Shown here in pieces: positions 24,073-35,288 of a stretch of 64,000 bases of DNA. This DNA is from Tenebrio molitor (taxonomy: Eukaryota > Arthropoda > Insecta > Coleoptera > Tenebrionidae). The stretch's first letter is position 1, and the number at the start of each line of letters is the position of its first letter. The notes under the pieces are model-generated. The model worked only from the letters and a program-made list of their open reading frames with translations, was not told the DNA's origin and searched no databases. A program made the position numbers and the translations under genes. The stretch covers positions 15,624,001-15,688,000 of the forward strand of contig NC_091047.1 in the NCBI RefSeq assembly GCF_963966145.1. The letters run 5' to 3'.

Positions 24073-24302
24073 CAGGATCATTATAAATGATTGTCCCATC
24101 GCAGTTGGCGTTGAAAACCCACACAAATTTGGGATGTGCCGCTAGCTTCGTAAAGTTAGACAAACTAGTAGACAAATTTACACTACCGCCAGCAGCGCTA
24201 CCTATCGGCGATGCTAGTCTCACTCATGTTATAAAGCTTGCGGCACATTCAACTACGTCACCAACGCCTGCTGCGATGAGACAATCATTTATAATGACCC
24301 CG
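24073..24302. mobile_element. TA-flanked 230-bp MITE
   Basis: The left end caggatcattataaatgatt, then gtcccatcgcag, is mirrored by ctgcgatgagacaatcattt, then ataatgaccccg; both are flanked by TA. The 75-codon frame across it (24087-24314) is a by-product of the inverted repeats. Confidence 0.85.
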
Positions 24303-24304
24303 TA

Positions 24305-25800
24305 TGTTAATTGACTCTCGGTCACTTTTTCACTTCTGCCAAAAGACAATTGCGAAATGATAATAATTTATCATAAATGTGGACGTAATTAAGTTACTGA
24401 GCGGGAATATCTGTCTGATTCGGTTTCCAAATAGAAGACATCTGAAAGAAAATGTTTTTTAAAACTGATACATTGTGCAAGAAACACCGGCACCCTGATT
24501 CGTTCGTGTAATAATGTAGTTAGGAAATGAAGATGCTCTCATTGATGTTGAAGAAGAACCAACGGATTTTGTACGAGATTTGGCACAAATATTGATTACA
24601 CAGGTACTACAAACATTTCATAACAGAACATGAGAGATGACACACTTCATGCTATCATTATATGTACATGTGTACAAAATCGTGTACCGTAAGATTACTA
24701 AGATCGTCCAAAATTCTGCACTTGGATTTTATACTAAGAACAGACATATTCAGAATTTTACTAAAAGTACATTATTCTGCTGAAATGTAGGTAATTTGTT
24801 ACGTCTTATAGGTCTTTACAGGTCGCAAAACGTATCTTGATACTTGAGATGCGCAGATAGAATGAGAAATCCGACTTGCAAGAAAGATCGAAAATCCTCC
24901 AACGGCTTCGTTTACAGTGGGTGGTACTTGGACCTTATATCTGAGGGTTGGTTTTTCTTTCATTTGTTACTTTTAGTTTTATGTTTTGTTCACCCTTCAA
25001 TGTTCACCAGCAGCAAGAGTAGTTGTTGTACATACTCGTAGTTGTTAGTTGTTAGTTACAGTTGTTTAAATTGTTATCTTCAGTTATGCGTTTTATTAAC
25101 TGCACAACAGCTTTCACAAAACCCTTTGTGATATTTAGAAACAATACAAGACACAATTCATTGAGATATGAAGAAACTTAATAATGGCAAAAAAGCCAAG
25201 ATGACTGACAACCACTTGATACTTGTTGTTAATAAATAAAGTAACGTCCGATCAATTAGTTACCTGGATTGTGCTATTCTGATGCTTTGATTGGTTCAAA
25301 ATACCATTTTCGCCTAATCTATTTTTTTTTTTATTTGATCGCACGGTATGGTGATCGTGACTAATTTTGTTTCCAGTGACAACCTATAAATTTAATAAAG
25401 CACAAGCACAAACCTTGTAAAAATTAATTGTTTTGTGGATCTTTAACGTGTACCGGTTGCAACGATTTGAGTCTCGACATACCTGCATTAAGATTTTTTT
25501 CTCAGATGATTGCCACTATGAGCTCCTCGATAACAAACTTTATCTAAACTATGAAAACAAAAAACTATAGAAAAGGAAAGATGTTCTGTTAAAAAATGAG
25601 ATTGATCTGGTCGAGGATTTTGAAAATAAAATCCATTTTATGCAATTAGTTTAAAACTTTACACTCGCACTGTATATATTGTTGCAATTGTAAAAGTTTT
25701 ATTAATTACGTAGGTATTCAAAATGACAAATCGTGTTACAACATTAAAAATTATTCGATTTCTTTCTTTCATGAAGTATAGATAACTATCATTTACACAT
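24305..25800. other. intergenic, no feature recognised
   Basis: Mostly AT-rich; a decayed MITE end at 25322-25350. A 65-codon frame at 24844-25041 has no motif. Confidence 0.35.
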
Positions 25801-25807
25801 AAAAGAG

Positions 25808-26031
25808 ATTCAGGATGGATTGGGTATTTCAAGGTCAAATAATTTAATAATTTAACTATGCGATTATATCTTTAAATAGTGACATGCAGGGAACCAACAT
25901 AATGCGAATTTAGCGTAGTAAATTCAGGATGAATTCGTTATTTCAAGATCAAATAATCTTATTTTTTGGCTATGGGATTATGTCTTGTAAATATATATTA
26001 ACATGCAGGAGACCAACATAATGCGAATTCA
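25808..26031. repeat. two-unit tandem duplication, 114-bp period
   Basis: Unit 1 starts attcaggatggattgggt at 25808 and unit 2 attcaggatgaattcgtt at 25922. Both contain tttcaaggtcaaataat / tttcaagatcaaataat and end in ccaacataatgcgaatt. The units have diverged moderately. Confidence 0.8.
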
Positions 26032-26071
26032 GCAATGCTCAATCCAACGTGAACGGTGATACCTCAAAATA

Positions 26072-26301
26072 CAGCGTGATCAACAATGAGTGAGTCTGTT
26101 GGCAATGAAACAATTGAAAAATGTTGGTGTTTTTTGTCTTGTAATTGGCACTAAATGGATGTTTTAACTTGACACGATATTAAAAACATTTTCGGTTATG
26201 TCGGTTATGCTATTACATACAAAAATGAACCTTGGATGGTAAATTTCAAATTTGCCAAATTTCATTGTTACCAACAGATTCAGTCATTCTTGATCACACC
26301 G
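26072..26301. mobile_element. TA-flanked 230-bp MITE
   Basis: Ends cagcgtgatcaacaatgagt and complement (cattcttgatcacaccg), continuing through ctgttggcaatgaaa / tttcattgttaccaacag, flanked by TA. Confidence 0.8.
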
Positions 26302-26498
26302 TAGTATAAATCCAGAGTATTGAAAATTTTCTGTTTTGTTTATGGTTAAACAATTGTCGTAGTTTTTGTTCATTATCTACTACAACCCAAAAGAATACTA
26401 CTGCAAATATGTACATCAGAAATATTATCACATTGAAATGTGTTCGTTGCCGTTGTTATTTAAATTTTGTCAGTTGTTATTTAGAAAGATTGTGTTAA

Positions 26499-26760
26499 AT
26501 CCGTGTCGGCTTGAAAAGTCACGGCGTGAAGAATCAAGTGGGCGTGGAGAGATTTGTCACCCCTGTATATGTCGGGGGCGCCAGGTGCGTCACTCCAGCA
26601 GCTGCCACTACTCTAAGGACAAACTTAGGATTCCCACCTTCTATTAGTTCACAACTTCCACAACATTCACAGCAATCACACGGTTCGTTTACTTTCAATG
26701 CTGGAAACTGAAATAATATCCCTCATTTAGAATGTGACTTTTTGGCGGAGACACTAAATA
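26499..26760 (+). other. coding-like, GC-richer block; possible terminal exon
   Basis: After an in-frame TAA near 26496, an open frame runs to a TGA at 26709-26711 and encodes about 66 residues ending in PPSISSQLPQHSQQSHGS then FTFNAGN. Composition changes abruptly and looks more like coding sequence than its surroundings. An aataaa lies at about 26756. I see no good splice acceptor and do not recognise the peptide. A second frame (26366-26647) also stays open, so coding status is undecided. It would be convergent with unpg. Confidence 0.25.
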
Positions 26761-26825
26761 AAGACAATTTTCAAAGTAGGTATCTATTTTCTTATATGTA
26801 CGATTGACAGTCTTTTAACTTATTA

Positions 26826-26858
26826 AAAATGGACGAAGAAGTGGTTCATTTTTCTGGT
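26826..26858 (+). other. possible first coding exon (MDEEVVHFS)
   Basis: A good start context (aaaaatgg) opens MDEEVVHFS and is followed by a consensus donor, tctg-gtaagac. No partner exon was recognised downstream, so this may be chance. Confidence 0.15.
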
Positions 26859-27092
26859 AAGACTATATTAAATAAAACAACGTGTTAGTAATATGTTTTA
26901 TTTGCAAATAGCCTAAATTTGTACACTGGTATTTACAATTTGTTCTTGATATTGGGTTCTTAACAATTTACAAAGGCTAAAGCATTTTAATTGAGTTAGA
27001 ATACAAGTACAATCTGCATAAAGAACTCTGTTAAAATACTCTAAACTTTCACGACATGAATAACATAAAATAAAAAAAGATTAATGCCCATT

Positions 27093-27103
27093 TTTATTTT
27101 ATT
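27093..27103 (-). promoter_or_regulatory. candidate poly(A) signals of unpg
   Basis: Two overlapping aataaa hexamers on the minus strand lie about 270-280 bases past the unpg stop codon. AT-rich sequence gives such hexamers often by chance, so this is only a plausible 3' end. Confidence 0.3.
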
Positions 27104-27373
27104 TAAAAATCTGTTCAATTCATCTTCCACAACTTATAAATGGTGCTTAGTGGAAAATTAGAGTTATTCCGTAATCAAAAGTCTTTATCAAACTACTAAC
27201 ACTATACCTATTGCACGTTACTTTGTAATAATCTATTATAATTTTTAGAGAGTGGTATTATTAAAATATCCATATAAACATTTGAAATATCATTTGCCTC
27301 ATCATCCATGAGCAAATCACCATAAAATATGTTATAAAATCACAACTGTCACTTAAAATTTGATTCCACTCAT

Positions 27374-27849
27374 TCAATGTGGTGGAGCTGGAGGATGGTA
27401 ACCGTGCAAGTCCAAACCGGCCCTTAGTGCTGCATGACTCGCTAGAACTCTACCGGCCAAGTCCCCAAGAGCTCTCTCCAATTGTTGGTGTTGGCTTCTA
27501 ACGGCAAACCTGTTCACGTGTACAGGAATTGGCACCACTAGTTTGCTTTTTTGTTGACCGGTTTTGGGTTGATGTGGTCCCGCTCCTAACCCGGCTTTAA
27601 CCCGTTTCCATTTGGCACGACGATTTTGAAACCAAATTTTCACTTGAACTTCGCTAAGACGTAAGGCTGATGCTATCTGACTGCGTTCTGTTAATGACAG
27701 GTATTTTTTTGCGTGGAATTCCCGTTCCAGTTCGAGGAGTTGCTCGCTGGTGAAGGCTGTACGACGACGACGAGCTTTCGTTGAGCCAGGACCTTCACAA
27801 GGGCTGTCGGAGTTTTGAGTTTCCTCCATATCCTCGTCAAGGTCCGATC
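27374..27849 (-). CDS. unpg: unplugged (Gbx) homeobox protein, coding exon 2 with homeodomain
   Basis: This exon encodes the DNA-binding half of the protein. After the split codon it reads SDLDED, then residues 90-240 of the joined product. The homeodomain spans about residues 108-167: it has T6-A7-F8, the helix-3 core KIWFQNRRAKWKR with W48, F49, Q50 and N51, and the Gbx-type linker KKYLSLTERSQIA. C-terminal to it, residues about 186-206 form the Gbx signature VPIPVHVNRF followed by AVRSQHQQLE, which separates Gbx from other Antp-class proteins. The acceptor is ttatcttctag just upstream of 27849 (minus strand). The stop codon occupies 27374-27376. The total of 240 residues is short for the family, mainly through a compact N-terminus. 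The nearest gene-like sequence downstream is uncertain (26.5 kb). Confidence 0.95.
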
Positions 27850-28454
27850 CTAGAAGATAAATATTAAAATTGTCAATATATGAATAATTTATATAGAATA
27901 CATTTTTAACAGAGTACTTAATATTTGTTTAATTTTAACCTTAAATACACTAAGTTAGAAATATAGAAAGAGCGACTTTGGCTAGTGTGCAAATTTTGTT
28001 AAAATTATTAATCTGACCACAGAGTAACTTTAACTAAAAAAATACGTTTTGTACAACGTTTTTAATAATCACATTTGGGTTGTTATAATTTAATCCTTAA
28101 TGAATTATCTTATTAATTATTGGGTGAAGGCATTGACAGAACTGCATTGTACAGAACTAAACCACAATAGATTCTGAAAAATTTAAAAGAAAAATTGTAT
28201 TATACATATGTGCCACTGAAGAAATTTCACCGAGACCTTTCGAGGTATGTATAATAATAAATAATATATTGATAACAACTAATAACAAACACACATTAGT
28301 GCTTTTTCGTAAAAGGATGCGAGAAGTAACTTATTCGGTAAGAATAATTACAACACGCTATTCATAATTTCCAATGATTCTATAATATCAACAATCCCTT
28401 TGTATAACAATGTGTTAACACTTATCAAGTAAATTTAATAAAACTACATTATAG

Positions 28455-28925
28455 TTATACACCAGAAAGTTGTTTGGAAAATGACAATTACAAATTATAT
28501 ATATTTTGATCGAATAGTTTTAACTGACATTCATATTAAGCATAACAGACCAGACATTATTATTTTAAATAAACAACAAAAGCAAGCACATCTTTTAGAT
28601 ATAGCTATTCCAAATTCACATAATATAACACAAAAATTAATAAATATTTAGAGCGCTCCGTTGGTATGAGAAATCTTTGGTGTTTAGAAAAAATTTCGAT
28701 TTTACCACTTATAATTTCAGCAACGGGAATAGTACCGCAATCTCTTTTTAAAAATTTAAAAATTCTGGATTTAGGTAACACATTGGTAGTTGAAATTCCA
28801 AAATGTGGAGGCGAGATGCCGGTAATTATGTTGATTAGCACCGCACTATTATGTACTTGATAGTAATATCCGTAATAGTGTATGTACTCCGGCAAAATTG
28901 CCGTGCCGCCGGGTGGTATATGCTT
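28455..28925 (+). mobile_element. non-LTR retrotransposon 3' end, copy 2
   Basis: Plus-strand text in shifting frames: LENDNYKLY, RIVLTDIHIKHNRPDIIIL, NKQQKQAHLLDIAIPNSHNI, then ISILPLIISATGIVPQSL. This is the post-RT C-terminal region of non-LTR elements (consensus shape: DRPDIV..., LIDVAIP, and a hydrophobic PIVISATG-type strand). Several frameshifts make it inactive. It ends at the shared GC-rich 3' tip (gccgtgccgccgggtgg). It lies in the unpg intron, opposite in strand to the gene. Confidence 0.75.
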
Positions 28926-29354
28926 GTAAAATTACCGTTGTTCATAACACCTCCGGGAAGGGTGATTTAATGATTCGTGTGCTCTACTAAACTAACTTTC
29001 GGCTCATCTGGTAAATTGCACACTCGGTGCCATAATTACTAAATTCCAGCAATTGTTAGGAAAATAATTTTTATTATCTACTATGAATAAATCTAGAATG
29101 TAAGATTTTATGACGTTAATTTGAATGTCGCAATAACACTATAGTACGATAATATAAAGTACAAGGTACGTTTTTTGTATTTTTGTCGTAATTTCGCTAG
29201 TGTCAAAGTTGTAGTAGGTGCATTTATTACAATCTCGATATGATGAAATACTTTCTTGTTCTGTATTTTCGTAGTAGCGACAGAAGCTTCGCAGAAATAA
29301 AAAATATCTCCAGACCACTACTGGTTTTTATATTTTTTTCCTTATGATTACAAT

Positions 29355-29492
29355 ATAGTTATTTATTATACGAGTTTTATAAGATACCATTTTGTCGCAC
29401 GCGTTTTTTAGAGCACGAGGAGCACAGCGACGAGTGCTATAAAGCAAACAAGTGCGACAAAATGGCTTATAAAACGAGTATCATACACTATT
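29355..29492. repeat. palindrome, gagcacgagg family copy 1
   Basis: Left arm tattatacgagttttataag, then ccattttgtcgcac; centre gagcacgaggagcacagcga, then cgagtgct; right arm gtgcgacaaaatggcttata, then aaacgagtatcatacacta. The inner part is nearly the same as 55832-56067. Confidence 0.8.
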
Positions 29493-30229
29493 TTTTCTAT
29501 TTTGGCCCTTAAATTTAAAAAAAGTTCAAAACATAATGCTAGGAAAATTATATTTGGGAAATATAAGGGTTGGTAACGCTGGTAAATAGACGAACGATTG
29601 TAGATAAGTTTTGAATTTAAAGTGTCGTGAAATGAAGTGATCACGTAGCAACCAACCAACCACTATGAGTCACAGCCAACATTAAAAATTTAAGTAAATG
29701 TTCCTGAAACGCGTGTCGAAAAGAGCTCCTTTTCAAAATCCGTTTGAGTGTTATACTGACTGTGTTATAGCTGCAAAATAGAAAAAGTAATTGATAGTAA
29801 ATATAATGTAGTATGTAGGTACATACATACTACATATATTCGTATCGTAGCTTCATAGGTATTCCGCTGCTCGTATCTAAGACGACACCGTACGGTACTT
29901 AAAACGTAATAGTATATTGGGATATAAAGTTAGTACGCGTAAGTGCATTATAACAGAATAGAGAAAGAGTAATTTTTAAAGATTTTAAGCGATTTGAAGT
30001 CTTTAAGCGGCTCGTCCAACAAAAAAACGTTGTATGTATTCAACTCGTTCGTGTGTAAATTGGGCTCTTTTTATGGCATGAGTGGGTCAGTTTAAAACGC
30101 GAGTGAAACTCGTTAAATAAACTACTATTTTGCAATTTTGAATGAAAATAGTGTCATTATATGTAGTTGTCTTTTTGAATTTCGAAACAGCCTTCTTTTT
30201 TTCACCCTACACAAAAAGAAAACAGTATC

Positions 30230-30521
30230 GAAAAGTCTTTGACATTGTTTACATTCTACCCTGTACATTCTTCTTCATATTTAGAATAGGCCTCAACATG
30301 GAATATTGAGTCTTCTTATTTTAGAACGTTCTCAAAAAATACGCAAGCAGAGTCTTCTCATTAATCACCATCATCTTCTGCTGTGTACACCATTCGTCGA
30401 ATTTTTTGTAAGCCGATTCATACAAGTGTTTTGACTTTTCAGGCAGCAGCGTCGAAATTGCTGCTTGTGCAGCTGCTTCCACGTCTTCTGGTAAGACGTC
30501 TTCAGAGTCACTCATTGTCAA
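30230..30521 (-). pseudogene. Crypton-like tyrosine recombinase N-terminal fragment
   Basis: The minus-strand frame starts MTMSDSEDVLPEDVEAAAQ and continues with LLPEKSKHLYESAYKKFDEW, then KTLLAYFLRTF, the N-terminal SAM-like domain of the same recombinase family as at 4.3-5.6 kb. After a frameshift it goes on with QYSMLRPILNMKKNV near 30290, then decays. No catalytic domain remains. It is inside the unpg intron, on the same strand. Confidence 0.65.
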
Positions 30522-30971
30522 AATCTATAACGCGCTTTAGAAAAATTATGAAAATCAATAAACAGCATTTATTTTCTTCTCATGGTTACTTACTAGTTGG
30601 TTACTAGATGCCAAAGTATTTCAAATTATTGTGGGTTCGATTTGTGCTATTTTAATTCAAAATTGCAAAACATAGTACAATAAATAACATACGTAGTAAA
30701 AAATATAATAATTATATAATGCTATATGTATATTAATATTAATAAAAGTAGTGTGAATGCTAGCAACGACAGCCTCTAACGCCTATTAAACTCAAAACTT
30801 AACCTGAAGCGAAGCGAGAAGCAGGCTAAAAATATGCATCAGCTCGCCATCTTACTACAAGCTGCATTTAGAATCTGTAAAGACATACGGTAACCATGGC
30901 AACCGTTTTATTATATGGGGTGAAACAGAAAAGTATTCTATTCGACCTGCTTCATTTATAGTGCAGTAGTA

Positions 30972-31147
30972 AAGGGTGTTTTTTTAAATTTGGCGTCGAA
31001 GTAGGCGTTGGAGAGTCGATTGAGATCGCACCACTCGTGTAAAAGTGTAAGATTTAACTAGCTGATCCGTGATCCGTAACCTGTATAGTGCGTTCACAAT
31101 CGACAGTTCAACGCCTACTTCGACGCCAAATTTAAAAAAACACCCGT
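30972..31147. mobile_element. MITE of the TCGGGTGTTT family, copy B
   Basis: Inverted ends gggtgtttttttaaatttgg, then cgtcgaagtaggcgttg, and their complements. The inner part has gattgagatcgcaccactcg against gtgcgttcacaatcga, as in the other copies. Confidence 0.8.
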
Positions 31148-31329
31148 TACTTCTCTGCGTTTTATACGTATGACGTAGCCTTACCCGCATGGTCTGGAAC
31201 GCGTAACATATACCGCACGTTTCAAAAAATTTCTGGTCAAGTAGGTCATGATTATGAAAAACAAAAGCATTAAAAACGTAGGGCTGAACTGTCAGAAACG
31301 CCATTAATCGCCATATTAATGTTGTTCGC

Positions 31330-32130
31330 AAAATTGTATCTATGAATATGGTTTTCACTCCTGAACAAAAGATTGAATGATTGAATCTTTTTCGCAATGG
31401 TCCCCAAGATGAAAATGGGTCGTGGGTATACCAAATTGAACCGGCTTTTCAAGAACTGACGGAAAAAATTTCAAATGTTGTTCTTTATGAACACTTTTCC
31501 GAGACCTTGAGATACACAGTTCACAGATTTCGAGAAAGTGGAAGTCTGGAAGTGGTCGACCTAAGGTTCGTACTGAGGAAAATATTGAGACTGTCCAACG
31601 TCGAATGGAAGACGAACCCCAATTATCTCTCAGGCAACTGTCGCAGCAGACTGAGCTATCAGTGTCAACTTTGTCAAAGAATTGTTCGAAATTATCTTGA
31701 AGATTCAGTAACAGCTGAAAGGTACTGGAACAACATTTTTGATGTTTTCATCAATCAACTCCACGATGACGGATATTTTCAACAAGACGGGGCTACAGCC
31801 CATACAGCACGGGAGCTGTATGAGGCCTCGTTACTTGGGGTAATTTTTTGACGATAGGTTGATCAGTCGAGATCTCTGGTCTGCAAGAACGGCAGATCTT
31901 ACGCCGCTTGATTATTAACTGTTTCCTCATTTAAAAAACACCGTTTTCAAGGAACCTGTCCACATAATTAATTGATGATTTGAAAGTCAGAATTAGGGAA
32001 AAAAAAGCGAGTAACTCCTTAGAGCTTAGACATTGGTGGTGTTTTTGAGAACATGAAGAGCCGTCTTACAATGTCTATCGAAGCTCAAGGCTACCATTTT
32101 CAACACATGGTCTAGTGTAATTTAAAACAT
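31330..32130 (+). pseudogene. mariner-like transposase (DUF4817-type), degraded
   Basis: Plus strand. MVFTPEQKIE, stop, LNLFRNGPQDENGSWVYQIE, then FQELTEKISNVV and TVHRFRESGSLEV form the N-terminal HTH part. NYLEDSVTAERYWNNIFDVF leads to the central catalytic block DGYFQQDGATAHTARELYEA, which contains the second Asp. After a frameshift at about 31850, DRLISRDLW and ADLTPLDY contain the third acidic site. Stops and frameshifts kill it. A retroelement 3' tip at 32144 lies just downstream. A SETMAR-like relation is plausible but family assignment is by motif only. Confidence 0.75.
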
Positions 32131-32143
32131 ATTGTTGTAACTT

Positions 32144-32222
32144 AACCCTCCACCACCCGGCGGCACGGCAATTTTGCCGGAGTACATACACTATTACGGA
32201 TATTACTATCAAGTAATAGTGC
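32144..32222 (-). mobile_element. non-LTR retrotransposon 3' tip, copy 3
   Basis: About 80 bases nearly identical to the 3' ends at 16464 and 28925 (ccaccacccggcggcacggc, then aattttgccggagtacatac). An extreme 5' truncation. Confidence 0.7.
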
Positions 32223-32489
32223 TCTTATAAACAGCATGTTTTAAAGAATTTTTGGTCAAGAGCAGCTGCGAAAACCAAAAAAATTGAAAACTGATGGCTC
32301 AACTTAAATCATGCAACCGTAAATATTACATATTACATACATACCTATTGCGAAGGATGTCATCAATCATCATAACCGAACTGTCATAAAATAATGTGCA
32401 GATGTGTGCGCATATTTCAACAGTTTTAGGAAGATTGTAATTGGTTTTGGTTTGAGAATGGTCCTGATTATGAATAAGTCACCATTAAG

Positions 32490-32862
32490 TATCTGTCATA
32501 ATAGTGTTAATGGTAATGTTAATGTTACTGTTAGTCAGAATGTTAATCTTAAGAACATTAGTGAAACGTCCAACCGTTCATAATAATGTTGATGGTGATG
32601 TTAATGTTAGAAACGATGTTAGGAGATGTTATTAAATCCAGAAATTTTCTTGTTATTTCAACATTTTCGTTAACATCTACCAATCACATCGACAATTTCA
32701 CGCACGGGCAGGCGCAGTGACAGTTTATAAGACTCCACCTACGGATTGGCGCAGGTTTTAAAAGTAACATTCCGTTAATATTATTGTGAACTCACATCAC
32801 CATTGCCATCTCCACTAACATTATAACATTACCACTAACATTAACACTACTGTGACAGACCC
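32490..32862. mobile_element. inverted-repeat element with hexamer-repeat arms
   Basis: The left arm tctgtcataatagtgttaat, then repeated gttaatggtaatgttaatg, is mirrored at the right by cattaccactaacattaaca, then ctactgtgacaga. The arms are built from ttaatg/gttaat-like units, so they look like a decayed satellite in opposite orientations. Confidence 0.65.
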
Positions 32863-33278
32863 ATTTTACTAACATTTGACCGTACCTCCGTCCCGTAGGA
32901 GATGTGCGGTGTAACTTAATAAACTGTCACTTGTGAATTTTTAGATTTGAATTTTTTTTTTAATGATTTTCACTAGAAAACACAACACGTTCATGACAGA
33001 ATACGATTTTCGAAATCGGAAAGAAGAAAATGGTGACTAGATTTACCATACAAAACACTCTTTGTTGTGCTACGCCGCACGTTTCCAGAAGTTCTGTTTT
33101 GGGTATCTCTTTTTTGGTTGATTATTTATATACCACCCAATCGGATATTACAGTAAGTTTGGAGTAAAGAATTTTGAATTTCATTCAAATTTGATAATCA
33201 CACCAGGGTAGCAACGATATACCTAAACAGTAATATAACGACATCAATTTGTAAAAAAAATTGGTTTGTGTTTAATGA

Positions 33279-33393
33279 ATAGTTATTTACATTAGAGCAC
33301 CTACGGTTCAAGGCGAAGCCCCGAGGGCCTGATTAGTTTGAGCGCTGGAAAATACCTATCGTACGAGATTTGTATTAGAGTTTTCGGCTGACC
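33279..33393. repeat. repeat with gaggcgaagcc-type centre, copy 1
   Basis: Begins aatagttatttacattagag and ends gatttgtattagagttttcg, then gctgacc; centre ggttcaaggcgaagccccga. A relative is at 35885-36026. Confidence 0.55.
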
Positions 33394-33780
33394 TGCTGTT
33401 TTATTTTGCACTTTTGCAGATTTTTTATGAAATAACAAATGTTAAACTTACAGAGCTACCAACTCGATATTTGTATTTTATAGATAGAGTGAAAATACGA
33501 AGGATGTGATTGGCCGACAGCAGTGAGTTTCAGTATATTATTATTCTATCACTGGATGTAGAATTGATATCATTCTTTCACTGAATATCCAACTAGAATG
33601 CATTCATTCTTTAATAGTTGTGAAGAAACACATTTATCCAAAAATTAATACATGTAATACCTAAATGTGTTTTTAATTTTCATTTAAATATGCGCCAAAT
33701 ATGCTGCAGCCCAACGGCATTCGTTTCCACTGTCATGGCCCACTTGATAGAAAGACTTTTGGATCGCAGAGTAGGTACTA

Positions 33781-34043
33781 TTGGGTGATTCAAAATGATT
33801 GTGTGGATAAGTATGGCAACCATGTACGAAAATTTATGTGGCAACTGTGTGGGTAGGACAGAGTTGACATTTCTTTGACAGTTCATAGTCCCGCAATTTT
33901 GAAAATTGTGAAATTAACGTGCAATGTATAAAAAAATCAAATGCACGCTTATGAAATCTCATACAAATGTCAACTCTACCCCACCCTCACAAATTTTCGT
34001 ACATAGTTGCAATACTTATCCACAATCATTTTGAATTACCCAA
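33781..34043. mobile_element. TA-flanked 263-bp MITE
   Basis: Ends ttgggtgattcaaaatgatt and aatcattttgaattacccaa are flanked by TA; TIRs continue about 40 bases through ggataagtatggcaac / ttgcaatacttatcc. Confidence 0.85.
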
Positions 34044-34045
34044 TA

Positions 34046-35170
34046 CATACAACAATAAAGACCATTTCGGTTTTATGTGCTCCAGAAAATACTATCCGAC
34101 AGACTACATTTAACAGTATTCCATCACTCCATCAGCAATCATTGTACTGTGTCCGTTAATGTTAAAGTTAAATATGTAATATTTTTTTTATAAGCGAAAT
34201 AAAATTGTTAATAAAAAGTAGTGTTCCTTTTTAAGCAGGCGGTAAAGTTGTGGGTTTTTTCACCCACAATAAGAAAGATACCTAATTTTGCGTCCGCAAA
34301 TGAAGGCCAGAATACTTTTGTGACCGATTGTGGATAAAAATATGAACGTCGCATTTCACTTTAAATCAAATTAAAATGACTCTGCTTCAGTACTTATAAT
34401 TATACAGTGACTTCATTTCATTAGTTTAACTTGCAGTTAAATCAATTACTCTGTATTTATTGGAGGGAGTGAAGGAACAATAAATGTAGTTAGGGTATAA
34501 ATCATCTAAACAGTTTATTGTGGAGTGGTGAATATCAAATGAATTGCATTAAAAGACGCAATACTTGATCTCCCTACACATTGATAGAGGGAAGAACCCC
34601 TACTATGAAATAATTTTTTTTCTCAATTTTTAATTGTACCATCACTTAGGTTTACTCAAGCTGAATTACAAATTAAATCGTTTAGAAAATAATGGTCTAC
34701 ATTGAAATGAAGCCTTACTAAACAAACATTAAGATAATTATCCAAAATATCAGATTTGGTTGCCAAAATAAACATGTCATTTTAGATCGCTGGCAAAAAC
34801 TACGGTTATAACTTGGCAGTGGTTTCAAAGGAGAAAATATTGTTTTTGAAAAGCAACGTTTATATACACTGGGCGCCAAAAGTTTGTAATAATGGATATA
34901 TTTTCTTTCGCGTTAAGCTCTTCGAAAAGAACTCGGACAGGACGATTTCCTTTTTTTTTTAAAAGAAACATTTTCTATTTCAGCGTAACAACCTCATCTG
35001 CATTTTTAAAATTATTTTTGCAGATTTGAATAAATTAGATTATCATATTCTGATTTATGTCCACGTACACTTGATTCCAAAAAAATAGGGTACACCTAAT
35101 ATATCCCCATGACCCCATGTAATGTTAGCTTTGATTCCATGGTTACGTTAAAATGACAAAAGCCCAAATC
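34046..35170. other. intron sequence, no feature recognised
   Basis: AT-rich. One possible lone element end, tacactgggcgccaaaag at 34864, has no partner. Confidence 0.35.
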
Positions 35171-35176
35171 ATCTAC

Positions 35177-35288
35177 GGTGCGATCAATTAAAAAATAAAT
35201 CGAGTCGGCGTGTTACCTATGGCAACCCATGCTATAGCATAGGCTCCAAAGCAAACTCGATTTATTTTTTAAATGATCGCTCGGTACT
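35177..35288. mobile_element. 112-bp MITE with cggtgcgatcaatt ends
   Basis: Left tacggtgcgatcaattaaaa, then aataaatcgagt; right actcgatttattttttaaat, then gatcgctcggta. The centre ctatagcatag is itself palindromic. A solo end is at 18130-18184. Confidence 0.8.

Noticed and set aside
24087..24314. 75-codon frame that looks protein-like
   Set aside because: It lies across a TA-flanked MITE whose inverted repeats create the open frame.
28605..28895. 96-codon minus-strand frame
   Set aside because: Antisense to the retrotransposon 3' end encoded on the plus strand.
31000..31397. 137-codon minus-strand frame
   Set aside because: It is a shadow of a MITE and of the plus-strand mariner-like transposase.
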